A stretch of 64,000 bases of DNA from Billgrantia saliphila (GTDB taxonomy: Bacteria > Pseudomonadota > Gammaproteobacteria > Pseudomonadales > Halomonadaceae). Made by a program: the position numbers and the translations under genes. The notes below the pieces were generated by a model. The model saw nothing but the letters and a program-made list of their open reading frames with translations, was not told where the DNA came from and searched no databases. Positions 19,994 to 28,366 of this stretch are shown piece by piece. The stretch covers positions 1 to 64,000 of the forward strand of contig NZ_PJRN01000002.1 in NCBI RefSeq assembly GCF_002930105.1, written 5' to 3'. Within the stretch, counting starts at the first letter, position 1, and each line of letters opens with the position of its first letter.

Positions 19994-22342
19994 TCAGGCC
20001 GGGGGAGTGTCGGTTGCAGCGCGCCGGACGGGCAACCAGATGGTGAAGGTGGTGCCCACCCCTGGCCGACTGGCGATGTCGATGCGGCCACCATGCTTCT
20101 GCACGATGCCGTAGGAGAGCGAAAGACCGAGGCCGGTCCCCTGCCCCACCGGCTTGGTGGTGAAGAAGGGGTCGAAGACCCGCGACTGCAGCTCGTCAGG
20201 GATTCCCTTGCCGTTATCGGTGAAGGCGAGCCAGACCTGCTCACCGTCGCAGCCGGTACGGATGGTGACGGTACCGTGCACGTCGATCGCCTGGGCGGCG
20301 TTGACCAGGAGATTGAGAAACACCTGGTTGAGCTGGGCCGGCAGGCACTCGACAGCGGGTAGCTGACCGTACTCGCGCACCACCTCGGCTTTGTACTTGA
20401 TCTCGTTGGCGGCCACGTTGAGGGTGCTCTCCAACCCTTGATGGAGGTCGGCGAACTGCCAGTCGGTGGCACCGGTGCGGGAAAAGTCGCGCAGGTCCTG
20501 AACGATACGGCGCACCCGAGCGGTGCCGTCTATGGACTCGGCGATCAGCGTGCCGATGTCATCACGCAGGTAATCCAGCTCGAGCGCCACTTTGAGTTCG
20601 GCGATCTGTTCCGCCTCCTCGGCCTCCAGCGATGACTCGGCCGCTTCGTAGGCCGCCAGCAAGCGCAGCAGGTCGTCCGCGTACTGTCGAAGAGTGTTGA
20701 GATTCGAGTTGACGAAACCGATGGGGTTGTTGATCTCGTGGGCGACACCGGCGGCGAGCTGACCGATGGAGGCCAGCTTCTCCGACTGAAGCAATTGATT
20801 GTGTGCCTCCTCCAGCTTGCGGATAAGGGCGCGCTGTTCCTCTTTCTCCCGCTCCAGGGCCTCCTGAGCCTGTCGACGCTCGTGAATCTCGCGTGCCATC
20901 CCCTCCTGAGCCGAGTGCAGGGCATGATTGATCTGTTCGTTCTCACGCAGCGCCACCTCAAGCTCCCGGGTCCGCGTCCGGACCTGGTCCTCCAGCATGA
21001 CCGCGGTCTGGAACAGGCTGAAGTCCGAGCTCCGCACGCTGGTGCTGCGCTCGGCGCGATCCATCAGTGCCTGTATCATCTTGTGCAGCCGTACGGCCCC
21101 GACCGGTGGGTGGCCGATGGCCGGCTCCTGGTCCGCCAGCCACGAACGCGCCTGGTTCCGGTTCGGCAGGATCCGTCCCCAGCCGTTCGCCGGCCCGATT
21201 TCTGTCCCCCTGCGATGGCTGCCGATGGCTATCCCGGTCAGCGTCTGGTTCACGTGCACCCCGCCGTACTGCTCGCCGTAGGTGCTGAAGCCAACGGTTT
21301 GGTTGCGACCGAAGATCGCTTCCACTGCCGCCTTGCTGCTCTTTTGCGTGATTTCCAAGTTGCGCAGTATGCAGTCACAGGCGAGAACCAGTTGCGGCGG
21401 ACCCAACTCCTCGTGCAGCTGTGCCATCGTCGCCTCCAGGTCAGTGACCAGGTCCACCCCCTTGGCGACACGCAGGACCAGTCCCTCGTCGATGGCACTG
21501 TAGAATGTCAGGCTGCCATCCGGCTCAGCTTTCTGGATCGAGCGAACGTAATCGGTGCCGTCAATCAGCACTACCACCGGCGCGGCGGCGAAATGGCTGG
21601 GTTCGAGCGCTTCCACCGACACGCCGATCAACTCGGCGTAAGCTTCGGCGGCGGGCATACCGTTGATCTCGTGCACGACGCGCTGCTCGGCGTCGGCACG
21701 GGTGACGACCAGGCGCTTCTCAAGGGAGAGGAAGTGTTGGGTCTTGAACAGCCGGAACGAGAAGTCGGTGCTCAGCAGAGTCAGTACCGCGCTGTCGCTG
21801 TGGAAGGCGCCATCGTGGAATACCCAAGTGCGGGCAAAGCGCAGGTCGTCGCCGGCCGACCCGCCCACCAGGACGATATCGCCGAGCGCCGTCTGCAGCG
21901 TCCGTGCCACCTGCTCTTCGCGCACCGAAAGACCATCGATGAGAAGGAAGCCAAAGCTGTTGCCGCCACTCGGCTTGGCCACACGCCCCTCCAGGCGCTG
22001 CATCAAAGCCTGGCTGAAAGCCTGCCCATGGCCGATGCTGAATCGCTGCAGGGCATCCAGCCGCCCCGTCACCGCGGTGCAGCTCCCGGAAGGAAAGCTG
22101 ACGCCGGAGAGGGTATGATCGCGATAGCCCAAGGGGCCGATTTCACCTGCAGTCGTGCAGCCCACTACCGGTATGTCGCCGAATAGACGATTCATCTCGT
22201 CAGCCAGCGCAATCAGGTCATAGTGGCTGGAGCAGAAAAACATCACCAGCTCGGTATCGTCCTGGATCACTCCTCGATGGAACTCGCGGACGGCGTCCCG
22301 GGCCTCGACAGAGCGGGTCTGCATGCTGCGAATCCGGCTCAT
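19994..22342 (-). CDS. FIST-domain sensor histidine kinase
   Basis: This 782-residue protein has no membrane segment and so is cytosolic. FIST_N (about 30-230; GDIPVVGCTTAGEIGPLGY) and FIST_C (about 235-385; GFSTYGEQYGGVHVNQTLTG) form the sensor. A coiled coil (about 435-515) leads to a HisKA domain with phospho-acceptor His in LAAGVAHEINNPIGF (about 533). An HATPase_C domain follows, with G boxes DNGKGIPDELQSRVFDPFF and GQGTGLGLSLSYGIV. No receiver domain is attached and no response regulator is adjacent. Some FIST proteins (NosP) bind heme and nitric oxide and control a separate kinase; here sensor and kinase are fused. It is divergent from the dehydrogenase/cytochrome pair. AGGGGAG precedes the ATG. 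Confidence 0.88.
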   Translation of the reverse strand: MSRIRSMQTRSVEARDAVREFHRGVIQDDTELVMFFCSSHYDLIALADEMNRLFGDIPVVGCTTAGEIGPLGYRDHTLSGVSFPSGSCTAVTGRLDALQRFSIGHGQAFSQALMQRLEGRVAKPSGGNSFGFLLIDGLSVREEQVARTLQTALGDIVLVGGSAGDDLRFARTWVFHDGAFHSDSAVLTLLSTDFSFRLFKTQHFLSLEKRLVVTRADAEQRVVHEINGMPAAEAYAELIGVSVEALEPSHFAAAPVVVLIDGTDYVRSIQKAEPDGSLTFYSAIDEGLVLRVAKGVDLVTDLEATMAQLHEELGPPQLVLACDCILRNLEITQKSSKAAVEAIFGRNQTVGFSTYGEQYGGVHVNQTLTGIAIGSHRRGTEIGPANGWGRILPNRNQARSWLADQEPAIGHPPVGAVRLHKMIQALMDRAERSTSVRSSDFSLFQTAVMLEDQVRTRTRELEVALRENEQINHALHSAQEGMAREIHERRQAQEALEREKEEQRALIRKLEEAHNQLLQSEKLASIGQLAAGVAHEINNPIGFVNSNLNTLRQYADDLLRLLAAYEAAESSLEAEEAEQIAELKVALELDYLRDDIGTLIAESIDGTARVRRIVQDLRDFSRTGATDWQFADLHQGLESTLNVAANEIKYKAEVVREYGQLPAVECLPAQLNQVFLNLLVNAAQAIDVHGTVTIRTGCDGEQVWLAFTDNGKGIPDELQSRVFDPFFTTKPVGQGTGLGLSLSYGIVQKHGGRIDIASRPGVGTTFTIWLPVRRAATDTPPA

Positions 22343-22469
22343 GGCAGCTCCCCTTGTAGATCGTACCCATTGTTATCGGCCACGGCCGCCGAAGGTTGAT
22401 ACCGATCATGCCAAAGGTGGAGGCACGCCCGGTGCGTTGCGAATCGACGCGATAGAAAGAATTCATCGA

Positions 22470-22485
22470 TTCGCCCCGGGGCGAA
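22470..22485. promoter_or_regulatory. Perfect 16-bp palindrome between the kinase and dehydrogenase genes
   Basis: TTCGCCCCGGGGCGAA is a perfect dyad in the 206-bp divergent region, 64 bp upstream of the dehydrogenase ATG. It could be an operator or an mRNA hairpin. No matching regulator is known to me. Confidence 0.4.
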
Positions 22486-22548
22486 CTCCTAGGCTGAGGA
22501 AGGCACGCTCGATGAGGACTCGCCGTCAAGAAGAACAAGGAGCCGACC

Positions 22549-23811
22549 ATGCCACCTCTCACACCCCCGACCCTGACACGCCTCGTCCTTGCGGTCGCCA
22601 CCGCTGGATCGTTCATCGTCCCTCCTCTCGTCTCGGCCGAGGAGCAGGAGCAAGAGCCGGCCTGGGCCCAGGGTCGTGCCGCCGAGTTGGGGGAATCTCC
22701 CCTCTCCCCCCATGCCACGCCCTTGACGATCACACCGGAAGAGGACATTCCCGTCGACCATCTGCGCTTGCCCGACGGCTTCAGCGCTGAGGTCTGGGCC
22801 CATGGCATGCCCGGAGCACGCATGATGGCTCTGGGCGACGAAGGCACACTGTTCGTCGGTACCCGCGGCATCGGCCGAGTGTACGCCGTCACGGACCAAG
22901 GCGACGCGCGCGAGACGCACATCATCGCTGAAGGACTGGGGCAGCCCAACGGCGTCGCCTTCAAGGACGGCAGCCTCTACGTGGCGGCCATCAACCGAAT
23001 TCTCCGTTACGACGACATCGAATCGCACCTGGCCCAGGGAGAGGACATCCCCGAGCCGGAGGAGCTGACCGAGGCCTTCGGTCTTCCCGACGACGAGCAC
23101 CATGGTTGGAAATTCCTCGCCTTCGGCCCCGACGGCCGGCTCTACGTACCGGTGGGGGCACCGTGCAACGGCTGCGAAGTCGACCCTGACACTCACGCCA
23201 CCATCCACAGCTTCGAGGCGGATGGCAGCGATATGCGCATCGAGGCGCGAGGCGTACGCAACACAGTGGGCTTCGACTTTCATCCCGAGACCGGCGAACT
23301 GTGGTTTACCGACAACAATCAGGATTGGATCGGCGAGCATGGTCCCGGCGACGAACTCAATCGTCTGGGCGAGCCTGGCGAGCACTTCGGCTTCCCCGAG
23401 TGCCACAGCGTCGGCATCGTCGACCCGGAACTCGGCAGCGCCAACGCCTGCGACGACAAGACGCTGCCCGCCGCGGTCACCGACCCTCATAGCGCACCGC
23501 TGGGCATGCGTTTCTATACGGGGGAGATGTTTCCCGAGGAGTACCGCGACGCCATCTTCATTGCCCGCCGCGGTTCCTGGAATCGCACCCTGAGCGTGGG
23601 CTACGACGTGCTGGTGGCCAAGCTCTCCGAGGACGGATTGCGCGCCGACTTGTCCCCCTTCATGGTGGGCCTGCTCGACCCGCGCGAGAATAGTTTCTCC
23701 GGCCGCCCGGTGGACGTACTGCAGATGACGGATGGCGCCCTACTGGTTTCCGATGAGCAGAACGGCGCGATCTATCGCATCAGCTACGAATCCCCGAGCT
23801 ACATGGAGTGA
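22549..23811 (+). CDS. Periplasmic sorbosone dehydrogenase-like (PQQ-type) protein
   Basis: This 420-residue exported protein has a signal peptide (LVLAVATAGSFIVPPLVSA, about 12-30). The beta-propeller of the soluble glucose/sorbosone dehydrogenase family follows. Family blocks include LPDGFSAEVWAHGMPGARMM, GWKFLAFGPDGRLYVPVGAP (about 186-205) and TGELWFTDNNQDWIGEHGPG (about 248-267). Members use PQQ or act as sugar-derived aldehyde dehydrogenases. PQQ binding and substrate are inferred; no pqq genes are in the window. AAGGAG precedes the ATG. The gene is closely followed by a diheme cytochrome c, the likely electron acceptor. Confidence 0.82.
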   Translation: MPPLTPPTLTRLVLAVATAGSFIVPPLVSAEEQEQEPAWAQGRAAELGESPLSPHATPLTITPEEDIPVDHLRLPDGFSAEVWAHGMPGARMMALGDEGTLFVGTRGIGRVYAVTDQGDARETHIIAEGLGQPNGVAFKDGSLYVAAINRILRYDDIESHLAQGEDIPEPEELTEAFGLPDDEHHGWKFLAFGPDGRLYVPVGAPCNGCEVDPDTHATIHSFEADGSDMRIEARGVRNTVGFDFHPETGELWFTDNNQDWIGEHGPGDELNRLGEPGEHFGFPECHSVGIVDPELGSANACDDKTLPAAVTDPHSAPLGMRFYTGEMFPEEYRDAIFIARRGSWNRTLSVGYDVLVAKLSEDGLRADLSPFMVGLLDPRENSFSGRPVDVLQMTDGALLVSDEQNGAIYRISYESPSYME

Positions 23812-23816
23812 GGCCC

Positions 23817-24440
23817 ATGCTCCGCCAAGCTTGCGCGCCGCCCTGGCGGCGCGCCCTTGTTCTGCCTCTAGCCTGTGTCGGCCTGCTGGCCGCAGAGGCC
23901 CAGTCGCAGGAGGGCCCAGCGGCGGGATTACCGCTGGAAGAGCAAGTTCAGTTATGCGGAGGCTGCCACGGCGAGGATGGCAACGCCGTCGAAGAAGGCG
24001 TTCCCTCTTTGGCCGGGCAACCCGCGCTCGCGCTCACCAATCAATTGATCTACTTTCGTGAACGCTTGAGGCGCAACGAGATCATGACACCCCAGGCCCA
24101 GGGGCTATCCGACGAAGAGATCCAGGCGCTCGCCTCGCATTACGCCGAACAGCCCCTTTCGCCACCCGATGGGAAGCCGGACGAAGCATTGATGGAAAGA
24201 GGCCGCGAACTCGCTCGTGAGCATCGCTGCGCCAGCTGTCACCGCTCCGACTTCTCAGGCCAGCAGCAGATGCCGCGCCTCGCTCACCAGCGTGAAGACT
24301 ACCTGGCCCAGGCCATGCGCGATTACCGGGAGCGCACTCGCGGCGGCCCGGACACCACCATGGTCGATATCCTGCGCAACGTGGATGACGAGGAGATCGA
24401 CGCGCTGGCACACTTCCTCGCCCACTTCGACCGCGGCTAG
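23817..24440 (+). CDS. Diheme cytochrome c (c4-like)
   Basis: This 207-residue exported protein has a signal segment (ALVLPLACVGLLAAEAQS, about 13-30). It has two haem-binding CxxCH motifs: CGGCH (47-51) and CASCH (138-142). The two half-repeats each end in a Met-containing region (EIMTPQAQGLSDEEI; DTTMVDILRNVDDEEI) likely giving the axial ligands. This is the c4/c553 layout. It starts five bases past the dehydrogenase stop; a GTG at 23808 overlapping that stop is an alternative start. It probably passes electrons from the dehydrogenase to a terminal oxidase. Confidence 0.85.
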   Translation: MLRQACAPPWRRALVLPLACVGLLAAEAQSQEGPAAGLPLEEQVQLCGGCHGEDGNAVEEGVPSLAGQPALALTNQLIYFRERLRRNEIMTPQAQGLSDEEIQALASHYAEQPLSPPDGKPDEALMERGRELAREHRCASCHRSDFSGQQQMPRLAHQREDYLAQAMRDYRERTRGGPDTTMVDILRNVDDEEIDALAHFLAHFDRG

Positions 24441-24516
24441 CCCGACGCGTCTCGTCAAGAAGGCATCGCCGACAACCGTGAGCTGTCTGCGGGTGGGCGA
24501 CCTGCCTGGGGATCGC

Positions 24517-25323
24517 TCAGTAAAATAGGCGCCGCAGCGCTTCGCCGGGGTCGTCGTCGCGCATGAAGGCCTCACCGACAAGAAAACCGTGCACATCGTG
24601 CTCGCGCATGCGCAGCACGTCGCTGCGGGTATGAATGCCGGACTCGGTTACCACGGTGACACCGGCAGGGATGCGTGGGAGCAGCTCCAGGGTAGTTTCC
24701 AGACGCGTCTCGAAGGTATGCAGGTTGCGATTGTTGATGCCCACCAGTTCGATACCCAGTTTCAGCGCGCGTTCGAGCTCCAGGGCATCGTGCACTTCAA
24801 CCAGCACGTCCATGCCCAGCGCCGTGGCCTGCTGGTACAGGTCGGTCATGCGCGCATCATCAAGCGCGGCGACGATCAGCAGGATGCAGTCGGCGCCGAT
24901 GGCGCGCGCTTCGCTGACCTGATAGCCATGAATGATGAAGTCCTTGCGTATCGCCGGCAGCACGCAGGCCTCGCGCGCCTCGACCAGAAAATCCTCGTGC
25001 CCCTGGAAAAAATCGGCATCGGTGAGCACGGAAAGGCAGGCGGCACCACCGGCAGCATAGCTCGCCGCGATCTCGGCGGGGCGGAAATCCTCGCGAATCA
25101 CTCCCCTGGAGGGCGAAGCCTTCTTGATCTCGGCGATTACCGCCGGATCGCCCTCGGCGATGCGCCGATCCAGTGCGGCGACGAAGCCACGCGGCGCGGA
25201 CTGCCGCTCGGCCAGTGTCAGTAGCTCGCTCTCCGGTACGGCGCGCCTGCGTTCGGCGACTTCTTCATCCTTGCGCGCCAGGATACGGGTCAGAATGGTC
25301 GGGGCGTCCTGGGTCGGGCTCAT
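24517..25323 (-). CDS. trpC: Indole-3-glycerol-phosphate synthase
   Basis: This 268-residue TIM-barrel enzyme closes the indole ring in tryptophan synthesis. Conserved parts are the [14 protein letters not shown] segment (about 66-79) with catalytic Lys, [19 protein letters not shown] (about 113-131), [12 protein letters not shown] (about 194-205) and VVTESGI (about 223-229). It is monofunctional, without the TrpF half found in enterics. It is the last gene of trpGDC, 43 bp after trpD. Confidence 0.96.
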   Translation of the reverse strand: MSPTQDAPTILTRILARKDEEVAERRRAVPESELLTLAERQSAPRGFVAALDRRIAEGDPAVIAEIKKASPSRGVIREDFRPAEIAASYAAGGAACLSVLTDADFFQGHEDFLVEAREACVLPAIRKDFIIHGYQVSEARAIGADCILLIVAALDDARMTDLYQQATALGMDVLVEVHDALELERALKLGIELVGINNRNLHTFETRLETTLELLPRIPAGVTVVTESGIHTRSDVLRMREHDVHGFLVGEAFMRDDDPGEALRRLFY

Positions 25324-25366
25324 GGTCTATGTCTCGATACGGGCGGCAGGTGGCCGCGAATGGGCG

Positions 25367-26386
25367 TCAGGAAACCAGTACCCGGGTAAAATCGGCCAGT
25401 TCCTTCATCTTTTCCAGCGGCAATTTGGAGGCCTGGGCGTCCTGGGCCATCAGGACTCCCTCCTTCAGCGTGTCGGCGATGCCCGCGCAGTAAAGCGCGC
25501 CACCGGCGTTGAGTGCCACGATATCGGCCGCCAGTCCCTCGCCCACCAGCGCCTCGCGCACCAGACGCAGGCTATCCTCGGCGCTGACGACTTTGAGCGG
25601 TGCCAGTTCGTGGCGCTCGATGCCGAAGTCCTCCGGGGTGACGGTGTAGCATCGAATCTCGCCGTCCCTGAGTTCGGCGACCCGGGTGGGCGCGGCCAGG
25701 GAGATCTCGTCCAGGCCATCCTCGGCGTGCACCACCATGACATGGCGACTGCCGAGTTGACGCAGCACCTCGGCCATCAGCGGCACCAGCTCCGCCGAAT
25801 AGACACCCAGCAGCTGATTCGGCGCCCCGGCCGGGTTGGTCAGCGGACCGAGGATATTGAACAGGGTACGCACGCCCATCTCACGGCGCGGCCCGATGGC
25901 GTAGCGCATCGCCGGATGATGATTGGGCGCGAACATGAAGCCGACCCCCACCTGCTCGATGCAGCGCGCCACCTGGGAGGGCTTCAGGTCGAGCTGGATG
26001 CCCGCCATGTCGAACAGGTCGGCGCTACCGGAGGAAGAGGAGACGCTGCGGTTGCCGTGCTTGGCCACGTGCGCTCCCGCCGCCGCCGCGACGAAGCTGG
26101 AGGCGGTCGAGACGTTGAACAGGTTGGCACCATCGCCACCGGTACCGACGATGTCGACCACGTTGTCGGCGACGATGTCGACCCGCTTCATCAGCTCGCG
26201 CATCACCTGGGCTGCGGCCCCGATCTCCTCGGCGCTCTCCCCCTTCATGGCCAGGCCGACCAGCAGGCCGCCGATCTGGGCGTCGCTGGCCTCGCCGGTC
26301 ATGATCTGGCGCATCACCGAGTGGGTCTCGTCGAAGCTCAGATTCGCGCGGCGCATCACCGCGGCAATGGCGTCTCGCATCTGCAT
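25367..26386 (-). CDS. trpD: Anthranilate phosphoribosyltransferase
   Basis: This 339-residue enzyme transfers phosphoribose from PRPP to anthranilate. The VDIVGTGGDGANLFNVSTASSFV region (about 77-99) binds PRPP, KHGNRSVSSSSGSADLF (about 107-123) follows, and FAPNHHPAMRYA (about 153-164) is family-typical. It is not fused to TrpG, unlike the enteric protein. It lies between trpG and trpC in one transcription unit controlled by the attenuator at 27076-27127. Confidence 0.96.
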   Translation of the reverse strand: MQMRDAIAAVMRRANLSFDETHSVMRQIMTGEASDAQIGGLLVGLAMKGESAEEIGAAAQVMRELMKRVDIVADNVVDIVGTGGDGANLFNVSTASSFVAAAAGAHVAKHGNRSVSSSSGSADLFDMAGIQLDLKPSQVARCIEQVGVGFMFAPNHHPAMRYAIGPRREMGVRTLFNILGPLTNPAGAPNQLLGVYSAELVPLMAEVLRQLGSRHVMVVHAEDGLDEISLAAPTRVAELRDGEIRCYTVTPEDFGIERHELAPLKVVSAEDSLRLVREALVGEGLAADIVALNAGGALYCAGIADTLKEGVLMAQDAQASKLPLEKMKELADFTRVLVS

Positions 26387-26412
26387 GGGCAGAACTCCTC
26401 TGTCGGTGCGGC

Positions 26413-26997
26413 TCAGCGGCGCTGAAGGAAATTGGCCAGTAGCTCATGCCCTTGACGGGTCAGAATCGACTCCGGGTGGAACTGCACCCCTTCGATATCA
26501 AGCTCGCGATGACGCATCCCCATGATCAGACCGGGGGTCACGTCGTCGTCATCGGTCCAGGCGGTGATCTCGAGACAGTCCGGCAGCGTCGCGGACTCGA
26601 CCACCAGCGAATGATAGCGGGTCACCTCGAGTGGGTCCTCTAGCCCAGCAAATACACCCTGACCGCCATGACGGACTCGCGAGGTCTTGCCATGCATCAC
26701 CTGGGGGGCGCGTACCACACTGCCGCCGAATACCTGCCCGATCGCCTGGTGCCCCAGGCAGATCCCCAGGATCGGCAACCGACCGGCGAAATGATGGATC
26801 GCCGACAGTGAGATACCCGCCTCGTTGGGAGTGCAGGGACCGGGGGATATGACCAGATGGCTCGGCGCCAGGGCTTCGATCTTATCCAATGTTATGGCGT
26901 CGTTGCGAAAGGTGGCCACGTCGGCGCCCAGTTCGCCCAGATACTGCACCACGTTGAAGGTGAAGCTGTCGTAATTGTCGATCATCAGCACGGACAT
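26413..26997 (-). CDS. trpG: Anthranilate synthase component II (glutamine amidotransferase)
   Basis: This 194-residue class I amidotransferase supplies ammonia to TrpE, and possibly also to PabB. Catalytic Cys80 lies in [16 protein letters not shown], and the His/Glu pair in [11 protein letters not shown] (about 171-181). It starts with [20 protein letters not shown] as in other TrpG/PabA proteins. The ATG at 26997 was chosen from this homology and an AGGA upstream. A Trp-rich leader peptide and attenuator precede the gene. No separate pabA is seen, so a shared role is possible. Confidence 0.95.
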   Translation of the reverse strand: MSVLMIDNYDSFTFNVVQYLGELGADVATFRNDAITLDKIEALAPSHLVISPGPCTPNEAGISLSAIHHFAGRLPILGICLGHQAIGQVFGGSVVRAPQVMHGKTSRVRHGGQGVFAGLEDPLEVTRYHSLVVESATLPDCLEITAWTDDDDVTPGLIMGMRHRELDIEGVQFHPESILTRQGHELLANFLQRR

Positions 26998-27075
26998 GGC
27001 GTTAGGTCCTGTTCCACGAGCTTTTCTGCGATGCTTTATGCGTCTTGGCCAGCCGTGCGGGTCTGCTTCGGGCAC

Positions 27076-27127
27076 AAAAAAGCCGCCCAGACGGCGGCAT
27101 TTTCTTCAGTCGTCAGCGTGCCGCCCC
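27076..27127 (-). promoter_or_regulatory. trp attenuator (terminator and antiterminator)
   Basis: On the minus strand the terminator stem GCCGCC (27093-27098) / GGCGGC (27082-27087) with loop GTCTG is followed by six T residues (27076-27081). An upstream GGCGGCA (27119-27125) can pair with TGCCGCC (27093-27099) to form a competing antiterminator. A further CGCTC/GAGCG hairpin at the end of the leader peptide could mask it. This is the classic alternative-fold layout of trp attenuation and sits 79 bp before trpG. Confidence 0.85.
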
Positions 27128-27131
27128 TCGC

Positions 27132-27182
27132 TCAGGAGCGCCACCACTGGATCGAGCATGACAATAAGGCGTATGCGTTCAT
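27132..27182 (-). CDS. trpL: trp leader peptide
   Basis: This 17-codon frame reads MNAYALLSCSIQWWRS then TGA. Two adjacent Trp codons lie two codons before the end. Ribosome stalling there when charged tRNA-Trp is scarce would favour the antiterminator and expression of trpGDC. The stop lies just before the antiterminator segment, as required. No Shine-Dalgarno is visible, and the ATG lies only about eight bases past the likely -10 box. Translation would then be leaderless or nearly so, unless the promoter is elsewhere. Confidence 0.85.
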   Translation of the reverse strand: MNAYALLSCSIQWWRS

Positions 27183-27189
27183 GCCGCCA

Positions 27190-27219
27190 ATAGTGCCGTC
27201 GCGTGCCCTGCGCTGTCAA
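27190..27219 (-). promoter_or_regulatory. Promoter of trpL-trpGDC
   Basis: Minus-strand TTGACA (27214-27219, perfect) with an 18-bp spacer and CACTAT (27190-27195, 3/6). The predicted start near 27183 coincides with the leader ATG. Confidence 0.5.
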
Positions 27220-27353
27220 CGCGAGATCGCCCAGGAGCGATACCGGCCAGCACGCCCTCCGCAACCGATACGGTACGCTCATGCCGGCGGCTGGCCAGGC
27301 CTTCGCTCAGCCTCTATCATCGGGCATGCGCAACCGCGAAAAGGAGATTGACG

Positions 27354-28280
27354 ATGCGCTCGACCCGCCGTGCCCGTTGCTGGCTGGCATTACCCCTCGT
27401 TGCCATGGTTGGCGGCATCCCGGCTGCTTCAGCCACACCCAAGGTGGTCGCCACCTTCTCGGTACTGGGTGATCTGGTCAATCAGGTCGGCGGTAGCGAC
27501 ATCGAATTGGTGGTACTGACCCCCGCCGGCGCCGAGGTGCACGAGTGGGAGCTGACCCCGAACAATTTCATCGCTCTGGAAGATGCCGACCTAGTCTTCT
27601 ACAGCGGCTATCAGCTCGAACAATGGATGCGCCAGGTGCATGCCACCGTGGGCAACCGTGCCCCGCTGGTCCCCGTGGCCGAGGAGTCCGAATACCCCAC
27701 GCGCCCCATCATCACCGGCGAGTACACGGGCGACCCCGATCCTCACCTATGGATGGATCCGCGCGCCACGGCCGCCTTCCTCGAGGTCATAGCCGACACG
27801 CTGGCTGAGGTCCATCCCGATGCCGCCAGCGACTACCGGGCACGCGCCGAGGCGGCCAGCGAAACCCTTGCTTCGCTGCACGAGGAGATCGGCGAACTGC
27901 TGTCCAGCATTCCCGACGAGCAACGGCTGCTGATCACCACCGAAGCGGCGTTCGGTTACTTCGCGGACGCTTATGATTTTCGCCATGACGGGGTATGGGG
28001 CAACAACGCCGAGACCGAGGGCTCGCCCCAGCAGATCATGCGCATCGTTGACCTCATCGAAGAGCACCAGCCGCGTGCCCTGTTCTGGGAAAGCACGCTC
28101 ACCGATCGCTACGTGAGCAGTATCGCAGCCGACACCGGCCTCGCCGTGGCCGGCCCGCTCTACGTCGATTCACTGAGCGAACCCGATGGCGACGCGTCCA
28201 ACTACATTGCCCTGATGCGTCACAACGCGCTGCTGATCCGCAACGCCCTGCTGGGCGAAGAAGCGACCCAGGAAGAGTAA
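27354..28280 (+). CDS. Metal ABC transporter substrate-binding protein (TroA/ZnuA type), orphan
   Basis: This 308-residue secreted cluster A-I solute-binding protein has a signal peptide (LALPLVAMVGGIPAASA, about 12-28). KVVATFSVLGDLVNQVGG opens the mature part. Metal-ligand candidates are the His in GAEVHEWELTPNN (about 65), the His in GDPDPHLWMDP (about 130), the Glu in TTEAAFGYF and the Asp near the C-terminus. The lack of a His-rich loop favours Mn/Fe (SitA/MntC-like) over ZnuA, but the metal is uncertain. No ATPase or permease gene is adjacent. AAGGAG lies 7 bases before the ATG at 27354; TTG at 27348 is a poorer alternative. Confidence 0.82.
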   Translation: MRSTRRARCWLALPLVAMVGGIPAASATPKVVATFSVLGDLVNQVGGSDIELVVLTPAGAEVHEWELTPNNFIALEDADLVFYSGYQLEQWMRQVHATVGNRAPLVPVAEESEYPTRPIITGEYTGDPDPHLWMDPRATAAFLEVIADTLAEVHPDAASDYRARAEAASETLASLHEEIGELLSSIPDEQRLLITTEAAFGYFADAYDFRHDGVWGNNAETEGSPQQIMRIVDLIEEHQPRALFWESTLTDRYVSSIAADTGLAVAGPLYVDSLSEPDGDASNYIALMRHNALLIRNALLGEEATQEE

Positions 28281-28310
28281 GGCCAAACCCTGCAGGTGCC
28301 CCGAATGCAT

Positions 28311-28340
28311 CGCCCCTCGCCGCGTTGGCGGCGAGGGGCG
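28311..28340. terminator. Bidirectional hairpin between the metal-binding gene and trpE
   Basis: A perfect 13-bp stem CGCCCCTCGCCGC / GCGGCGAGGGGCG with a GTTG loop lies between two convergent genes. There is no T-run, so strength is uncertain, but position suits a shared terminator. Confidence 0.55.
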
Positions 28341-28366
28341 AAAGGGAGGAGCAAGCCGAGGCGGTA

